Counted from the first letter of the stretch, positions 9,892-19,834 are shown. The stretch: 24,554 nt of DNA from Nemertoderma westbladi (GCA_032718475.1 JAUCBJ010007969.1:1-24554), one strand, 5' to 3'. The notes: generated by a model from the sequence alone, not told the origin. Numbers and translations are program-made.

Positions 9892-10212
9892 GTGGGGCGA
9901 GCCACGAAGTGAGCGAAGCCTTAGCATATGGGTGCCATTGGCGAGTTGTCTGTCGTCGTCATCATCGTCTGTCGTCGTAAATTTTTGATCGCTAATAACC
10001 CGATTATTCCTCGATGAAATTAAACGAAGCTTGGTATGTAGGTAGTCCATCAACATTTTAGAAAGAATCTGAAGTTTCGTCAAAAACAAATGAACGCGAC
10101 GGGGCACAAGAGGACGAGTATTGTGTTGAAGACTTCTGACTAACGGCAGACAACTCGTTAATGGTACCCATATGCTAAAGGCTTTGCTCACTTCGTGCTG
10201 CATGAAGACCCC
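9892..10212. mobile_element. ~320-bp MITE-like element with ~60-bp inverted ends
   Basis: The left arm (about 9892-9955) contains CACGAAGTGAGCGAAGCC, TTAGCATATGGGT and CGAGTTGTCTG. The right arm (about 10145-10212) is its inverted copy, with GGCTTTGCTCACTTCGTG, ACCCATATGCTAAAG and CAGACAACTCG. The arms are imperfect, with several substitutions and an indel near the outer end. The interior (~190 bp) is not palindromic and includes a (GTC)n-like stretch near 9950-9978. A 122-codon minus-strand frame spans the element but resembles no known family. It lies about 335 bp downstream of the ZIP stop codon. Confidence 0.72.
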
Positions 10213-10546
10213 ACGAACGTGTCCTACAAGCCCTGCGCACAAAGTCGGTGAAATTCATCTTGCAGTTGTTGTTACAATCCAAATACGCATGGAAATTCTC
10301 AACATTTGATTGTGATTTATGAATCCTTTTCTGAGTGAAAGTCTCTGTAAATTTAAAAACTTTTGAAACATTTTAGCTTCCACAAAAAATTTCACCAGTT
10401 CGAAATATTGTATTCCAATATTTGCATTCAAATATTGAGCAAGACAGAAACTGGTCACAAATAATAGACACAGAAGTTCCAGTCACGAAAAATTATGTGA
10501 AGGCTAAATGTCCAGCAAACAAAAGAAGTCCAGAAATAATAACAAT
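10213..10546 (-). other. Probable 3' UTR / downstream region of the ZIP gene
   Basis: This stretch follows the TAA stop of the transporter on the minus strand. I found no canonical AATAAA signal on the minus strand between 9880 and 10546 by eye, so the 3' end of the transcript is not determined. Confidence 0.3.
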
Positions 10547-10926
10547 TTATGTCATCAATTCATGTAGTGTTTCTTCAAATAATGCCAATGCGAACATCCC
10601 AGACCATCCCACAGCCAAACCCAAGTTCATCATAGCAAAGGACAACCACCTCTGCTTGCTGTGTCGATGAAGCAGTTCGGGCAGCATCTCCACAAGTGAG
10701 ACATATAGGAACATACCGGCGATGATGCAGAAGATCCATGGAGTGACAGAGGCGTTTCCAGAAGTTGCAGCAATTCCTATAACCATCCCCAGGAAGGCAG
10801 TGCTGGCACTGATGCAGTTGAGGAGAAGAGCACCGCGTACAGACATACCTTGCTCGATATAGATGGCGAAGTCTCCAAACTCGTGAGGAAGCTCGTGACA
10901 AAGAACAGCTATGCTCGTTCCTATAC
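10547..10926 (-). CDS. ZIP metal transporter, last coding exon (TM5-TM8)
   Basis: Last 126 residues of an SLC39 (ZIP) LIV-1-subfamily transporter, ending LHELMT-TAA. The acceptor reads TATACTCCCCAG just upstream of 10926, and the first two bases (GT) complete a Gly codon begun in the previous exon, giving SESIAIGIGTSIAVL across the join. In numbering from the first visible Met, TM5 carries HELPHE at 409-414; in characterised ZIPs these His and Glu residues bind zinc together with TM4. TM6 is at about 430-451, TM7 at about 459-480 and TM8 at about 492-515. HELPHE, rather than EELPHE, separates it from the ZIP8/ZIP14 type. The closest recalled resemblance in TM4-TM5 is ZIP12/ZIP4, which is family-level recognition only. 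Expected role: import of Zn2+ or a similar divalent metal into the cytosol. Confidence 0.93.
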
Positions 10927-11782
10927 CTGGGGAGTATAAGTGTGGAAAATATAATGGGTAGAAATCACGCAGTAGGGTAGAATAAATCAAACATAGGTGT
11001 GGATGAATAAATGGTAAGTAAGGATGAATATTTGGTTCGATAAATGTAAACTTGACTCAAATGAGATTGTAATTAACTCTAAAAAATGATTCACCGAAAA
11101 ATAAATTAAAGCCATTAAGTCCTAAGGTCTACATTTGTAGACCCATGCAATATGGTACGGTACTCTCTTAAAAACTGTACCAATTTATTTAGTATTTGCA
11201 CTGTAAATCAGACTTAGAGGCATGGGAGTACTATTTAATGTAAATTTTAGCCCTCATGTTCGCAATACAAACACCTGACAAAAGCTCAATTTTTGTGAAT
11301 TTATGCAAAAAGAGTTTGAGTCAATTAAACTCTAATTTTAGGACAAAGGTTGCCTGATGTGACTTGGAGATGCAAATATTATCATCACTGATAATTTAAT
11401 CACAAATAAATTATATTTTATATTATGATTTTGTTCAGAAATGTAAAAAATGAGGAACATGTCACCAGTATATTGTACCATATACCACTATATGTACGAT
11501 TCGGTCTATCAGGCCTCTATCAGGCTACTGATGAGGCCTGATCGGTATTGAAGCGGCTATAGCACTAGTTCAACCCCAGGTGGAATGTTTCCTCGTTTGA
11601 TCAACATCAAAAAATAAAATATCATTTATTACAGTTGCATTAACACTCAACTCCAATTTATTAAATTAAATATAACAGATATGCTATTTTGTCAAATTTG
11701 CTGAACTAATGAAAAGGTGAGGTGCAAGTATAATTAAAGATAGCTGGAAGACAAGCTGCAAAATAATCAACGGCTTACTTAC
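10927..11782 (-). other. Intron (856 bp) of the ZIP gene
   Basis: On the minus strand the intron opens with GTAAGTAAG (from 11782) and closes with CTCCCCAG (to 10927). Both sites fit metazoan GT-AG consensus, and removing the intron keeps the ZIP frame open through a Gly codon split after its first base. The intron contains a small inverted repeat at about 11500-11545 that shares 18 bp with the macrosatellite spacer. Confidence 0.92.
11503..11545. repeat. Small inverted repeat shared with the macrosatellite spacer
   Basis: ATCAGGCCTC at 11508-11517 pairs with GAGGCCTGAT at 11533-11542, with CGGT near both outer sides. The right half, read on the minus strand from 11542 to 11525, is an exact 18-bp match to 798-815 of the macrosatellite spacer (ATCAGGCCTCATCAGTAG). 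The left half matches 791-807 of the spacer on the plus strand. Confidence 0.75.
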
Positions 11783-12977
11783 CTATAGCTATAGACTCTG
11801 AGAAGGCTGCTCCAACAGCCATTCCATCTGCAAAGTTGTGGAATACATCTCCAATTGTTACCAGGACCACAGTTGATGTAAGCCCCTTTAAACACAAGGC
11901 TCTGTTACGTGATTCAATCGCCTCTTCTTCAACAGCTATCTTCGCTTCTGATTCTTGATTTATCACATTACCGTTTCTTTTGCTATGGTTAATATTTCCA
12001 TTGCTTCCAGTACGGCCCATGCCAGCTCCAGTGGCTTCACATTCTTTATCATTGGCTGGATAAACAACATCCTGTGCATGATGATCCTGTTTATTTCCCT
12101 TTCGCTGAGAATCCCGCTTAACCTCCACACATGAATTGGGAACTGCAATGTTTCCATGATGTCTGTGGGAGTGGTGGTGGTGGACATCATGCAACAGGAT
12201 CTGTGATGGCCTCTTGGTAGAGCAGGTAGGGGGGGAAGATGAGACATCAACACAGCTAGAGAATTGACTCAACTCCACTGGTTCAACCTTCTTGAACACG
12301 AGTGATTGTACGAGATGTAAGTTGTCAGAGGTAGGAATAACGTCATCTGATTTACCAATGATTTTCCATGAATTGTGTTTCTGTTTAACTTCTTGTGACT
12401 TCTGAATAGATTCCTTAGAAGGAATATTCATATGATCATGTACTTCACATTCAAGTTCCATAATTACATGGTTATCATGGCATCTTGATTTCTTTATCGT
12501 ATCATTCACGCCACTGTTATGGGAACATGCATGAGAGTGACTGTGGTGAACTTTCATACTGTCCATCCACAAATGCATACCCCATTCAAAGATAAAGAAG
12601 AAGTACATGGTAGCAATGGTAACAGAGAGTTTGAGTAGGTAATCAAATTCATCCCAATCTATTGTTCCAATTACTTCGTGGTGTTCATCGGGTTCTTTAT
12701 GGACCTCCGATTCACCATTGCTATGGGGTGTGTGTTCCTCATTGCCATGGGGTTCCTCATGGCCATGCATCCCCATTGCATGAGGAAGTAGATGGAACAA
12801 TGCATCTCCCGTTAGTGTAGAGATAGCTATAGCCATCATTGCTGCCATTATAAGTTCAAAGGCTCTGGATTTCATTGTTGGGGCAATAATAACACCACAA
12901 AAAGCTGTCATGGATATGATGGTTATAGATAAGGTGGCATATCCATAGGTTTCCGCTAATGATGGATGGGTATCCAT
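11783..12977 (-). CDS. ZIP metal transporter, large coding exon (TM1-TM4, His-rich loop)
   Basis: Encodes 398 residues plus one base of an SLC39 LIV-1-type transporter. TM1 is at about 11-32 (YGYATLSITIIS...), TM2 at about 38-65 with LTGDALFHLLPH, TM3 at about 113-138, and TM4 at about 366-393 with HNFADG at 380-385, whose His, Asn and Asp align with the known metal site. The TM2-TM3 loop (66-105) is rich in His and Glu. The TM3-TM4 loop spans about 225 residues and includes HHSHSH at 144-149 and HHHHSHRHH at 266-274; such loops are proposed to hold or sense zinc. ATG at 12977 is the first Met, but the open frame extends to a likely acceptor (CTCCACCAG, exon start 12988), so the real start may lie in an upstream exon. 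The exon ends at a strong donor, TAG|GTAAGTAAG. Confidence 0.93.
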
Positions 12978-13072
12978 AATAATGTAGACTGGTGGAGAAA
13001 GAGAATCCGTTTAGCTAGAGAGAATCAGCTCTGATCACTGGCTCTGAATATGCAACCGACTAAAAGCCTTAC

Positions 13073-13137
13073 CTGCAGTTATACTGTGAAAGATGTTGAA
13101 TGGAGAAGAGAAATCAGTGACAGAGGAATGGCGTAGC
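13073..13137 (-). CDS. Possible small upstream exon of the ZIP gene
   Basis: On the minus strand, CTTTTTAG precedes 13137 and a good donor, CTGCAG|GTAAGG, follows 13073. The 65-nt segment is open only in the frame that joins, through a GTC codon, to the large exon across an 84-bp intron (13072 to 12989). It would encode about 21 residues including SSPFNIFHSITA. The acceptor's pyrimidine tract is weak, and no start codon or signal peptide is visible, so it could be untranslated or spurious. Confidence 0.35.
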
Positions 13138-13140
13138 CTA

Positions 13141-13642
13141 AAAAGTATTGATTATGAAAATGGATTGAGTATACTAAGATACTATATTGTTACTATTAAC
13201 AAGAAAATATGAGTTTATGTAATAGTTATGTAACAATTAAAAAGTAATTTAATATATATAAAGTAATGTTACCAAAATATACTATATACTGACTGATAGA
13301 TTTTGGGGTATGTTATCTTTATCTTATTAAACATGCAAGGAATATGAAATAATTTAGTTCATTGTTTGTGTTGTACAGTAATTTTCATCTAAGACGTAGT
13401 GCTCAGATAATTTCGTTTGGGTTGGCAGTATTTGTGTTGGACTGGTATTAATTGTACTTCCCACTACAGGCTACGATAGCTTACTGTATAGGTGCACGCG
13501 CGCACGAACCACACATTATTACATACGAAGTGTTTTTTTTTACTTTTTTGATACTGAAGTACTTTAATAATGTAATTCATAAATATCGATAACCAAATTA
13601 GTCTGCCATACACTTTACAATTTCTCTACTTTGGAAAATAAT
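13141..13642. other. Upstream non-coding region of the ZIP gene
   Basis: AT-rich with no further convincing ZIP exon on the minus strand. The region may be an intron or the gene's 5' flank. I found no recognisable promoter element. Confidence 0.4.
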
Positions 13643-13644
13643 TT

Positions 13645-13757
13645 TAAATATATATAATATTCTAAGGATATTAAATATATATAATATTATAAGAATATTA
13701 AATATATATATAATATTATAAGAATATTAAATATATATAATATTATAAGAATATTAA
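13645..13757. repeat. AT-rich tandem repeat, ~32-34-bp unit, four copies
   Basis: The segment AAATATATATAATATTATAAG followed by AATATT recurs four times. The first copy is diverged (TTCTAAGGATATT) and the others are nearly identical. The unit is itself close to palindromic (ATATATAATATTATA). Confidence 0.9.
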
Positions 13758-13759
13758 AT

Positions 13760-14860
13760 TGGTCGCCTATTTAATACATTTATTAGTTAATGAAAATGCT
13801 CCATAATGCAGTGTTTTACATATGTTAGATTGAGTTAAAATAATAACCAATAGAGTACATACAGTACTGTGTATAACATATTTTCTACTACAGTATAAAT
13901 TACTTTACCCACTAACAGAAAGACAAAATTTGTATATACAGTATATACCTTTAAGTGAGAAAAAGGGACCTTTTACCTCTTGCCAAAATTTAACACAGAT
14001 ATTCAGACCAAAGTACAATTTGGCATCAAATACTATTTTAAAGTATTTTACTAATTTAAGGTATTCAAGGCTGACAGTAAAACGGATTAAAATAGTTGCT
14101 TACATCATTTACCAACCAATGAAACATGCAAGTAGGGTGGGAATTTTACTGCCAAGAATTTTCCTCTTTGTCTCAAATGCAGTCACCACTTGGCGTAGGT
14201 TTGGAGGAATGTACATTAACTATTGTAGTATCAATGTTCAACAATAGGTAATGTTAAGTAAAGCAGCTACTATTAGTTCAGTAGGACTGGTTTGGCAGAA
14301 AATGCGTGGGAAATTGCTACATGGCCTGAATAAAATAAATAAAAAAAGAGTTAAGTGACAGCCAATAATTCATATCATGACATACAGGCATTCAAGTAGG
14401 GTTTCCTGAACCAGTAACAAACAGGCAGTGAAATCTTTCAATTCCAACGATCCAATGGAATGAATCCATATAGGCCTACGTCAGAAGGAATAATTGATCA
14501 GCTGGAATAATTGATCAGTTGCCCCTGTCCAGTCAGCCACTACTGGTTAATTTACCGGTAGCTATTACCTACCGGTGACGTTAGAATAAATTCAATAAGA
14601 GAAGAAGGGATGCCCCGCTTCATAAATGCCGGCAAAGGGTAGCAGCAATAATAAAACACGTTCGTTATGCTATGATTGGTTGAATAAATGTATGTGGGCG
14701 ACGAGACATTTACTGTATATGGATGGAAGTGCAACTCATTTTCCTAAAATGCCGACATTTAGAATTACATTCAATAACTAACGCTACATTAGAGATGGAT
14801 AACAATAAAACAAACTTTTCTAACAATGACTTCTTTGTGAAAAAATTGTGAATTGGACGT
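13760..14860. other. Stretch without recognised gene
   Basis: A 105-codon plus-strand frame (13930-14247) and a 60-codon minus-strand frame (14734-14552) are present, but neither resembles a known protein nor shows splice context. The 60-codon frame contains short low-complexity runs only. One TAGGCCTA palindrome lies at 14471. Confidence 0.45.
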
Positions 14861-14866
14861 GAAGTT

Positions 14867-15042
14867 GACGGCAATTTTACAACATTTTAATTTTGACGTG
14901 AAAATGTGAAGTGAAAATAACGTGGAATTATTCACAGGAATTTTTAAGGTACAATTCGATATAAAATTGTGCTGTCAAAATGTGACGTGAAGAATTCCAC
15001 GTAATTTTCACGTCAAAATTTATCTGTTGTGAAATCGCCGTC
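14867..15042. mobile_element. 176-bp fold-back element
   Basis: GACGGCAATTTTACAAC at 14867-14883 is mirrored by GTTGTGAAATCGCCGTC at 15026-15042. Further in, ATTTTGACGTGAAAAT near 14891 is mirrored by ATTTTCACGTCAAAAT near 15004, and CGTGGAATT by AATTCCACG. CGTGAA/TTCACG recurs several times inside. The arms are imperfect but pair over most of the element, as in a short MITE or snap-back repeat. It has no coding content. Confidence 0.7.
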
Positions 15043-15616
15043 ATTTTTTGCCCATAGAAGTCAATGTTAAAAAAGTTGATTTTGTTGTGGTATTTCTGGT
15101 ATCAAATGAAAATAAAAGTACTGGAGGCTATAATATTTTTTTCTAATCCAAAATTGACAAAGCTAATGATACTAATAAATAATGATTAACTCTATCAGAT
15201 TTATCAGATTATTATCTGATAACTAATCTGCCACCCCAGCACTTGAAATACAATAGTAAAGTAAATTAAATATTTACTATGGTGGTGATTTGCCGCCATT
15301 TTCCTTTTTTGATTTCTAATGAATATTTTACTTTACTTTTCAAAGTAAATCGTGGTATAGAATGGGAATCAAAATTAAAGTAAATTTGTAAGAGAATAGA
15401 AATGAACCTTATTGCCTTAATGTACCGGTACTAACTTTTACTATACTATAGGCCTACAAGTTAAGGGATGATTGGAATGCTTTACAGGGGCGGATTCTAA
15501 CCAAAAAAACTTCACTCAAGAACACTATCACATATAGTTGTACCGCTATTATATTTGCCTTGAGTACGGTCAGACTGTGGCTGATTGAGTCCATTGGCTA
15601 TACTTATTTCTCTCCT

Positions 15617-16240
15617 TTCAGGCACCTCTGGCTGTTTGGCATCTCGAAAAATATAAGTCAATTAATAGGCACCTCTTGAAAAATATTAAGTCAAATAACG
15701 GTAAGTCAGTTAAAGCCGAGCTAAATTTAAACTGTCATTTGCTGATTTGAACGAAATTTCCAGACTGACAGAAGGAACCGGCAGACCGGTAGGCCTACCA
15801 AGGGTGAGGGTAAGTAAATGTTCTTAGGCCGTCTGGGTGTTCGCTTGTTAGTTATTTTGTATTGTTGCATTGTAATAAAATTATTTATGCATTGCACTCC
15901 TTGAGTTGAAGCCAACTCAAAATGGCCTAGCCTACACACATACTGTACCTAACATACACTGTATACCTGTCTAGTCTGTAGAACAGACAACAGCATACTT
16001 GTGCTATATGAAAGCTTATATTGCATAATTCTGTAATTGTAAGGCTACCCACCTGCCACCTACCAGTAGGCCCACCTTCGGGCAGTCTGCAGTCTGGCTA
16101 TTTCCTGCAAATCTGCCTTGAGTAAATGGGGTATATCTTTTGCGTAGAGGTATAGCCTACATAGAGGCTATACATGTAGGTATGTGTAGCCTACATGTAG
16201 ATGCACGTGTAGGGTGAATGTAGGTAGGTGTAGGTAGGTC
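15617..16240. repeat. Left arm of a widely spaced inverted repeat, split by an insertion
   Basis: Two parts, 15617-15740 and about 16119-16240, together match the inverse of the contiguous 17624-17826. Shared landmarks are CAGGCACCTCTGG, AAGTCAATTAATAGGCAC, AACTGTCATTT, then GTATATCTTTTGCGTAGAGG and GATGCACGTGTAGGGTGAAT. The ~378 bp between the parts (15741-16118) are missing from the other arm. That insert has no recognisable protein and carries a TAGGCCTA at 15790. Confidence 0.8.
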
Positions 16241-16278
16241 TTTAAAAACAACAATGATGAATGAATAGGCCTACACGG

Positions 16279-16440
16279 GGTACCCGGACCCGAACTTCCT
16301 CGATGAGATGCGAATGCGGCGAACGGGGGTGGTACCCGGAACAACCACGAAGAGATGCGCATATGGCGGGCGGTGGTACCCGAAACAACCAGGAGGAGAT
16401 GCGAATACGTCGAATGGGGGTCCCCTGAATACCCACGAGA
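16279..16440. repeat. GC-rich ~46-bp tandem repeat, about three copies
   Basis: GGTACCCGGA or a close variant, followed by GATGCGAAT and CGAA(C/T)GGGGGT, recurs with GATGCG starts at 16307, 16354 and 16398. Spacings of 47 and 44 bp show it is degenerate. Base composition is much more GC-rich than the surroundings. Overlapping open frames on both strands (about 60-78 codons) are a result of the composition. Confidence 0.75.
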
Positions 16441-16444
16441 CGGA

Positions 16445-17620
16445 GCCTATCAATACTACAGTACTGACAAAGGAAAAAACGACTGAACGATATACCGATA
16501 CATACTGTAGATCTTATGATCCTGCGGGTTCCGTTCAGGCATAGAGGCTAATGACTTTGTATGGGCCGAACGGCCCGAACCTGATGTTTCCAGTCAAGGA
16601 GGAATCGACTAACGGTTAGGGTTAGAGCTCGTCGTCGGTGTCCATGAGGGTCTGAGGATGAGTGGGTGATTCAACAAAACGCTAACAATGATACCGGACT
16701 GACTGATTGAACCAGAGTGGCGATGGTAGTCGCTGATGTATATATATTATATATATCATGTATTGATTGTTAGTAGATATTTTTTTATAGTATTTGTTTA
16801 TTAAATTGTCTTCAATGTCTATATTGATAATATTGTGTGCTGTGCTGATTTTACTTATTTTTCATTTTATAAATCTTGCTGTGGCCTTCTTCTTTCTATT
16901 AACTTTCAATGCAATCAAATATAACTGTAAAGCTATTGACTTTCGTGTTATTGTTTTGCTGTTACTTCGAGATGGGATTTGAATCCCATCGGATTACTGA
17001 TTAATTCCCATCATCGAGATGGGAATACTTTATAATGAAACAGTGTGGTGGTCCGCGGGATAGTGGGAAGGGATGGGACTGTTGCTGGTTGGTGGAATGT
17101 GACTGCCTGAAAAATTAAAACAAACAAAACTTCCAGACTTCTATATTTTTACTTTCAAAACAAAACGTCCAAAACATTTCAATGCTGAAGTACTGTTCAA
17201 GTCCCATGGATGTATGGTTGATAAACAGATAAAGAGGGGCAGGGGGGGGTCAGGGTTTCTGGTAGACTATAATCCCCGCGATGATGGCTGTTATTGTTTA
17301 GGTTACTCTTACTCAATAAACATATAAATCAGAACGAGTTAATCTAATGGAACGATGCCTTTCGTGGCGTTAGCATACTCAAATTTATTAGGGCATAATA
17401 TTTATGACGAGTAAGGGACTTTAGTATAATCAGAACGCGATGTTTGATATTTATACAGTACTGCAGTATGCAGTAAAACCTGTTGTCTGACAGCAGACAG
17501 GTCTGCATGTTGATGTACCGTATTGTACCGTGGAGATCAGAGATTATTGCCATACATCCTGATTGACGACCGTGTATCACGTTACTGCAAGTTGACACAT
17601 AAATTACATTAATATCTATG
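16445..17620. other. Stretch without recognised gene, inside the inverted repeat
   Basis: No gene supported. Small features: a TTAGGGTTAG stretch near 16616, a (TA)n run near 16738-16757, and a short hairpin GATGGGATTTGAATCCCATC at 16970-16989 with GATGGGAA repeated near 17017. A 62-codon hydrophobic plus-strand frame (16794-16982) is AT-driven and not convincing. Confidence 0.45.
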
Positions 17621-17623
17621 GGA

Positions 17624-17826
17624 CTACACCTACCTACATTCACCCTACACGTGCATCTACATGTAGGCTACACATACCTACATGAAGCCTCTATGTAGGC
17701 TATACCTCTACGCAAAAGATATACCCGAGTAAATGACAGTTTGAATTTACCTCGCTTTAACTGACTTCATATTTTTCAATAGGTGTGCCTATTAATTGAC
17801 TTAATATTTTCCCAGAGGTGCCTGAA
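17624..17826. repeat. Right arm of the widely spaced inverted repeat
   Basis: Reverse complement of the two left-arm segments at 15617-15740 and 16119-16240, here uninterrupted. It includes ATTCACCCTACACGTGCATC, CCTCTACGCAAAAGATATAC and AGTCAATTAATAGGCAC in inverse orientation. The distance from the inner end of the left arm is about 1.38 kb. Confidence 0.8.
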
Positions 17827-17829
17827 AAG

Positions 17830-19130
17830 ATTGAAATATTAAGTATGAAGTATGGCCTAAATCAGCCACCGTACTTTAGCGACTTCATCGTTTATTTGTT
17901 TTGTTTAGAAAAGCCCTCGCCTTATTGCTACTCTAAAACATCGAATACCAGCTGATGGTTATACCAAACCAGTGAGCCGTCTTGGTAGATATCTTCTCCA
18001 ATGCTCTTAGTAATGCTAAACTACAAAAGACACAAGAATCAAAACTAATTATTTAATGCAGTAATGCACTCTCCTGATCTAAATACAAGTCAACCAGTGG
18101 GTTGCTATTATAAACTGTAGGCCTACATCCTGACGATGCTGTTAATCTACGAATACACTCCGATCTGGAGTAGTGTGCCTGCGGGTGTGGTGCAAAAAAA
18201 ATATATTTAATCAGAGATTGCTGTATTAGGATAGATAGCAATGGAAGCAGTGCAAGCCAACCTACCTCTAACTTATCGGTTTATCCTGCCACTCAGTTTA
18301 GGCCTACAATTTATTGTAGGTGGTTGACAGCTGATCATGTCAACTGATAGTAATTACAGTGTTGCCATGGAGACGTATGATTCCAGGGATATATATTTTA
18401 TACCTTTTTAATTCTGGTTATGAAATGATCATTTTCGTTATCTTTGTTATTTTTTTTATTTGTGTCTGTCTATGTGTACTCTGTGTATGTGTGCATCCTT
18501 AAGTGCTAGCTAATTGAGTGCTGGAGATTCCTCTGGGGAGTAAAGTTCTGGGGGACACACTGAAAATGAGTCGTCAGACTCATGGCTCTGGTTAAAGGGC
18601 GTTAAGAATGAAATTTTTATGAAAAATTTTAAATTAAATATATTCTACCCATTAAATGCATGGGTAAAGGAATTCGGCGTTCACATTCCTAAGGCCCTGT
18701 GGGCTGACAGATTTAAACAGTACCGTTTTAGCACTATACATTAATATAGATAGGGCAACTAGACAACTGTCAAAGACACAAATACCAATACATTCCGATA
18801 GCCCCCAATTGTGGCGAATCTAAAGAGTCAAAATATAAATTAATAAATACCTCTATGAAACAATAAAAATACCTACCAAAAAAATAATGCAGTTATAAAT
18901 ATTAGTTACTGCAGTAACGCATAATCATTACTGCAGTAGCAAATATTTATTACACCATGACCCGTAATATAGTGTCATTTTCTGATGACACGGAACCCCC
19001 CCCCCTCCCCCCCCAAATTTTTCTACAAATCTTTATCATATTGTTTGAAATTTGAAACACAACTAGTTCAACTCAACGTGGTTGTTACCATGAAGCCGGA
19101 ATTGTCTATTTCGCCTTTAAATGTGAAAAA
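17830..19130. other. Stretch without recognised gene
   Basis: No gene supported. It contains TAGGCCTA at 18118 and 18299, a T-rich then GT-rich run near 18445-18500, and a C-rich run at 18996-19014 (ten C, one T, eight C). Confidence 0.45.
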
Positions 19131-19139
19131 CGTTAAAAA

Positions 19140-19245
19140 TGTATTTATTACGCGTTAAAAACATTTATTACGCGTTAAAAACATTTATTGCGCGTTAAAA
19201 ATGTATTTATTACGCGTTAAAAATACAGTTATTACGCGTAAAAAT
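19140..19245. repeat. 20-22-bp tandem repeat (TTATTACGCGTTAAAAA)
   Basis: Five copies of a unit built around TTATTACGCGTTAAAAA, with CGCG at 19151, 19171, 19191, 19213 and 19235. The spacing shifts from 20 to 22 bp because some copies carry ATGTA rather than ACA. The array runs directly into the hairpin at 19254. Confidence 0.9.
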
Positions 19246-19253
19246 AATTATTT

Positions 19254-19347
19254 ATTACATGGGAAAAAAGTATAACTTTTTTTCACTATCTCTCGAGGGT
19301 CGAGAGAATATTGAAAAAAAATGTTCTACGTTTTTTTCCCATGTAAT
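19254..19347. repeat. Imperfect hairpin with ~43-bp arms
   Basis: ATTACATGGGAAAAAA at the left pairs with TTTTTTCCCATGTAAT at the right, and the centre is TCTCTCGA-GGG-TCGAGAGA. The arms are interrupted by a few mismatches around the A and T runs. Confidence 0.85.
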
Positions 19348-19751
19348 ACGTAATTTTATTCTTAAATTGGTACTTTTTTGTTGCTTAATTCTTAATCAGA
19401 TAGAACGATATTAGTGGTCCAAAATAAATTGAACTATAGTATTTTACTATATTGCTTCCATAGTTACTGCAATTCATTATAATGTACTCTTCAACTCCTG
19501 ATGCTGCCTTTCTCAATGTTAAATAATTTAGTGTTCTCGAATATTTATTACGTAACTAGAGAGCCGCTTAACAACATAAACCAATATTGGATATTGAGTT
19601 CCGTTTTGGTGTACGCCTTGCAGACACTAAAGTTGCAATAACTTTTGAGTGCGTGCATGGATTTTGCTCAAATTACGTGCAAACCTTTTCTACGTCAATG
19701 ATCTTTGATACACATTTAATAAAATTTAAACTATTCCACCAAAAATATTTT

Positions 19752-19832
19752 ATTTTACTTTTTTGCCGAGAAAAAAAGTAAAATCAATACAATCCGTATG
19801 GGTTACTTTTTTCCCGAGGAAAAAAAGCAACC
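19752..19832. repeat. Two adjacent short hairpins with A/T-run arms
   Basis: ATTTTACTTTTTT-GCCGAG-AAAAAAAGTAAAAT (19752-19784) and GGTTACTTTTTT-CCCGAGG-AAAAAAAGCAACC (19801-19832) share the same plan: an (A/G)(T/G)T-ACTTTTTT arm and a CCGAG core. The hairpin at 19254 has a comparable T-run/CTCGAG/A-run layout, so these may be relics of one family. Confidence 0.7.
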
Positions 19833-19834
19833 AA

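Noticed and set aside
9874-10242. 122-codon minus-strand frame as a gene
   Set aside because: It spans the MITE-like element from end to end; the Asp run comes from a (GTC)n-like stretch, and no family is recognised.
10575-10901. 108-codon minus-strand frame overlapping the ZIP last exon
   Set aside because: Shadow frame of the ZIP exon; the other frame carries the conserved HELPHE and membrane segments.
11963-12253. 96-codon minus-strand frame inside the ZIP loop
   Set aside because: Shadow frame opposite the His-rich loop; no family resemblance.
16614-16624. TTAGGGTTAG as an interstitial telomere repeat
   Set aside because: Only about one and a half repeat units are present, too short to mean anything.
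16970-16989. GATGGGATTTGAATCCCATC as part of a tRNA T-arm
   Set aside because: It forms a short hairpin, but no matching A box or acceptor stem was found around it.
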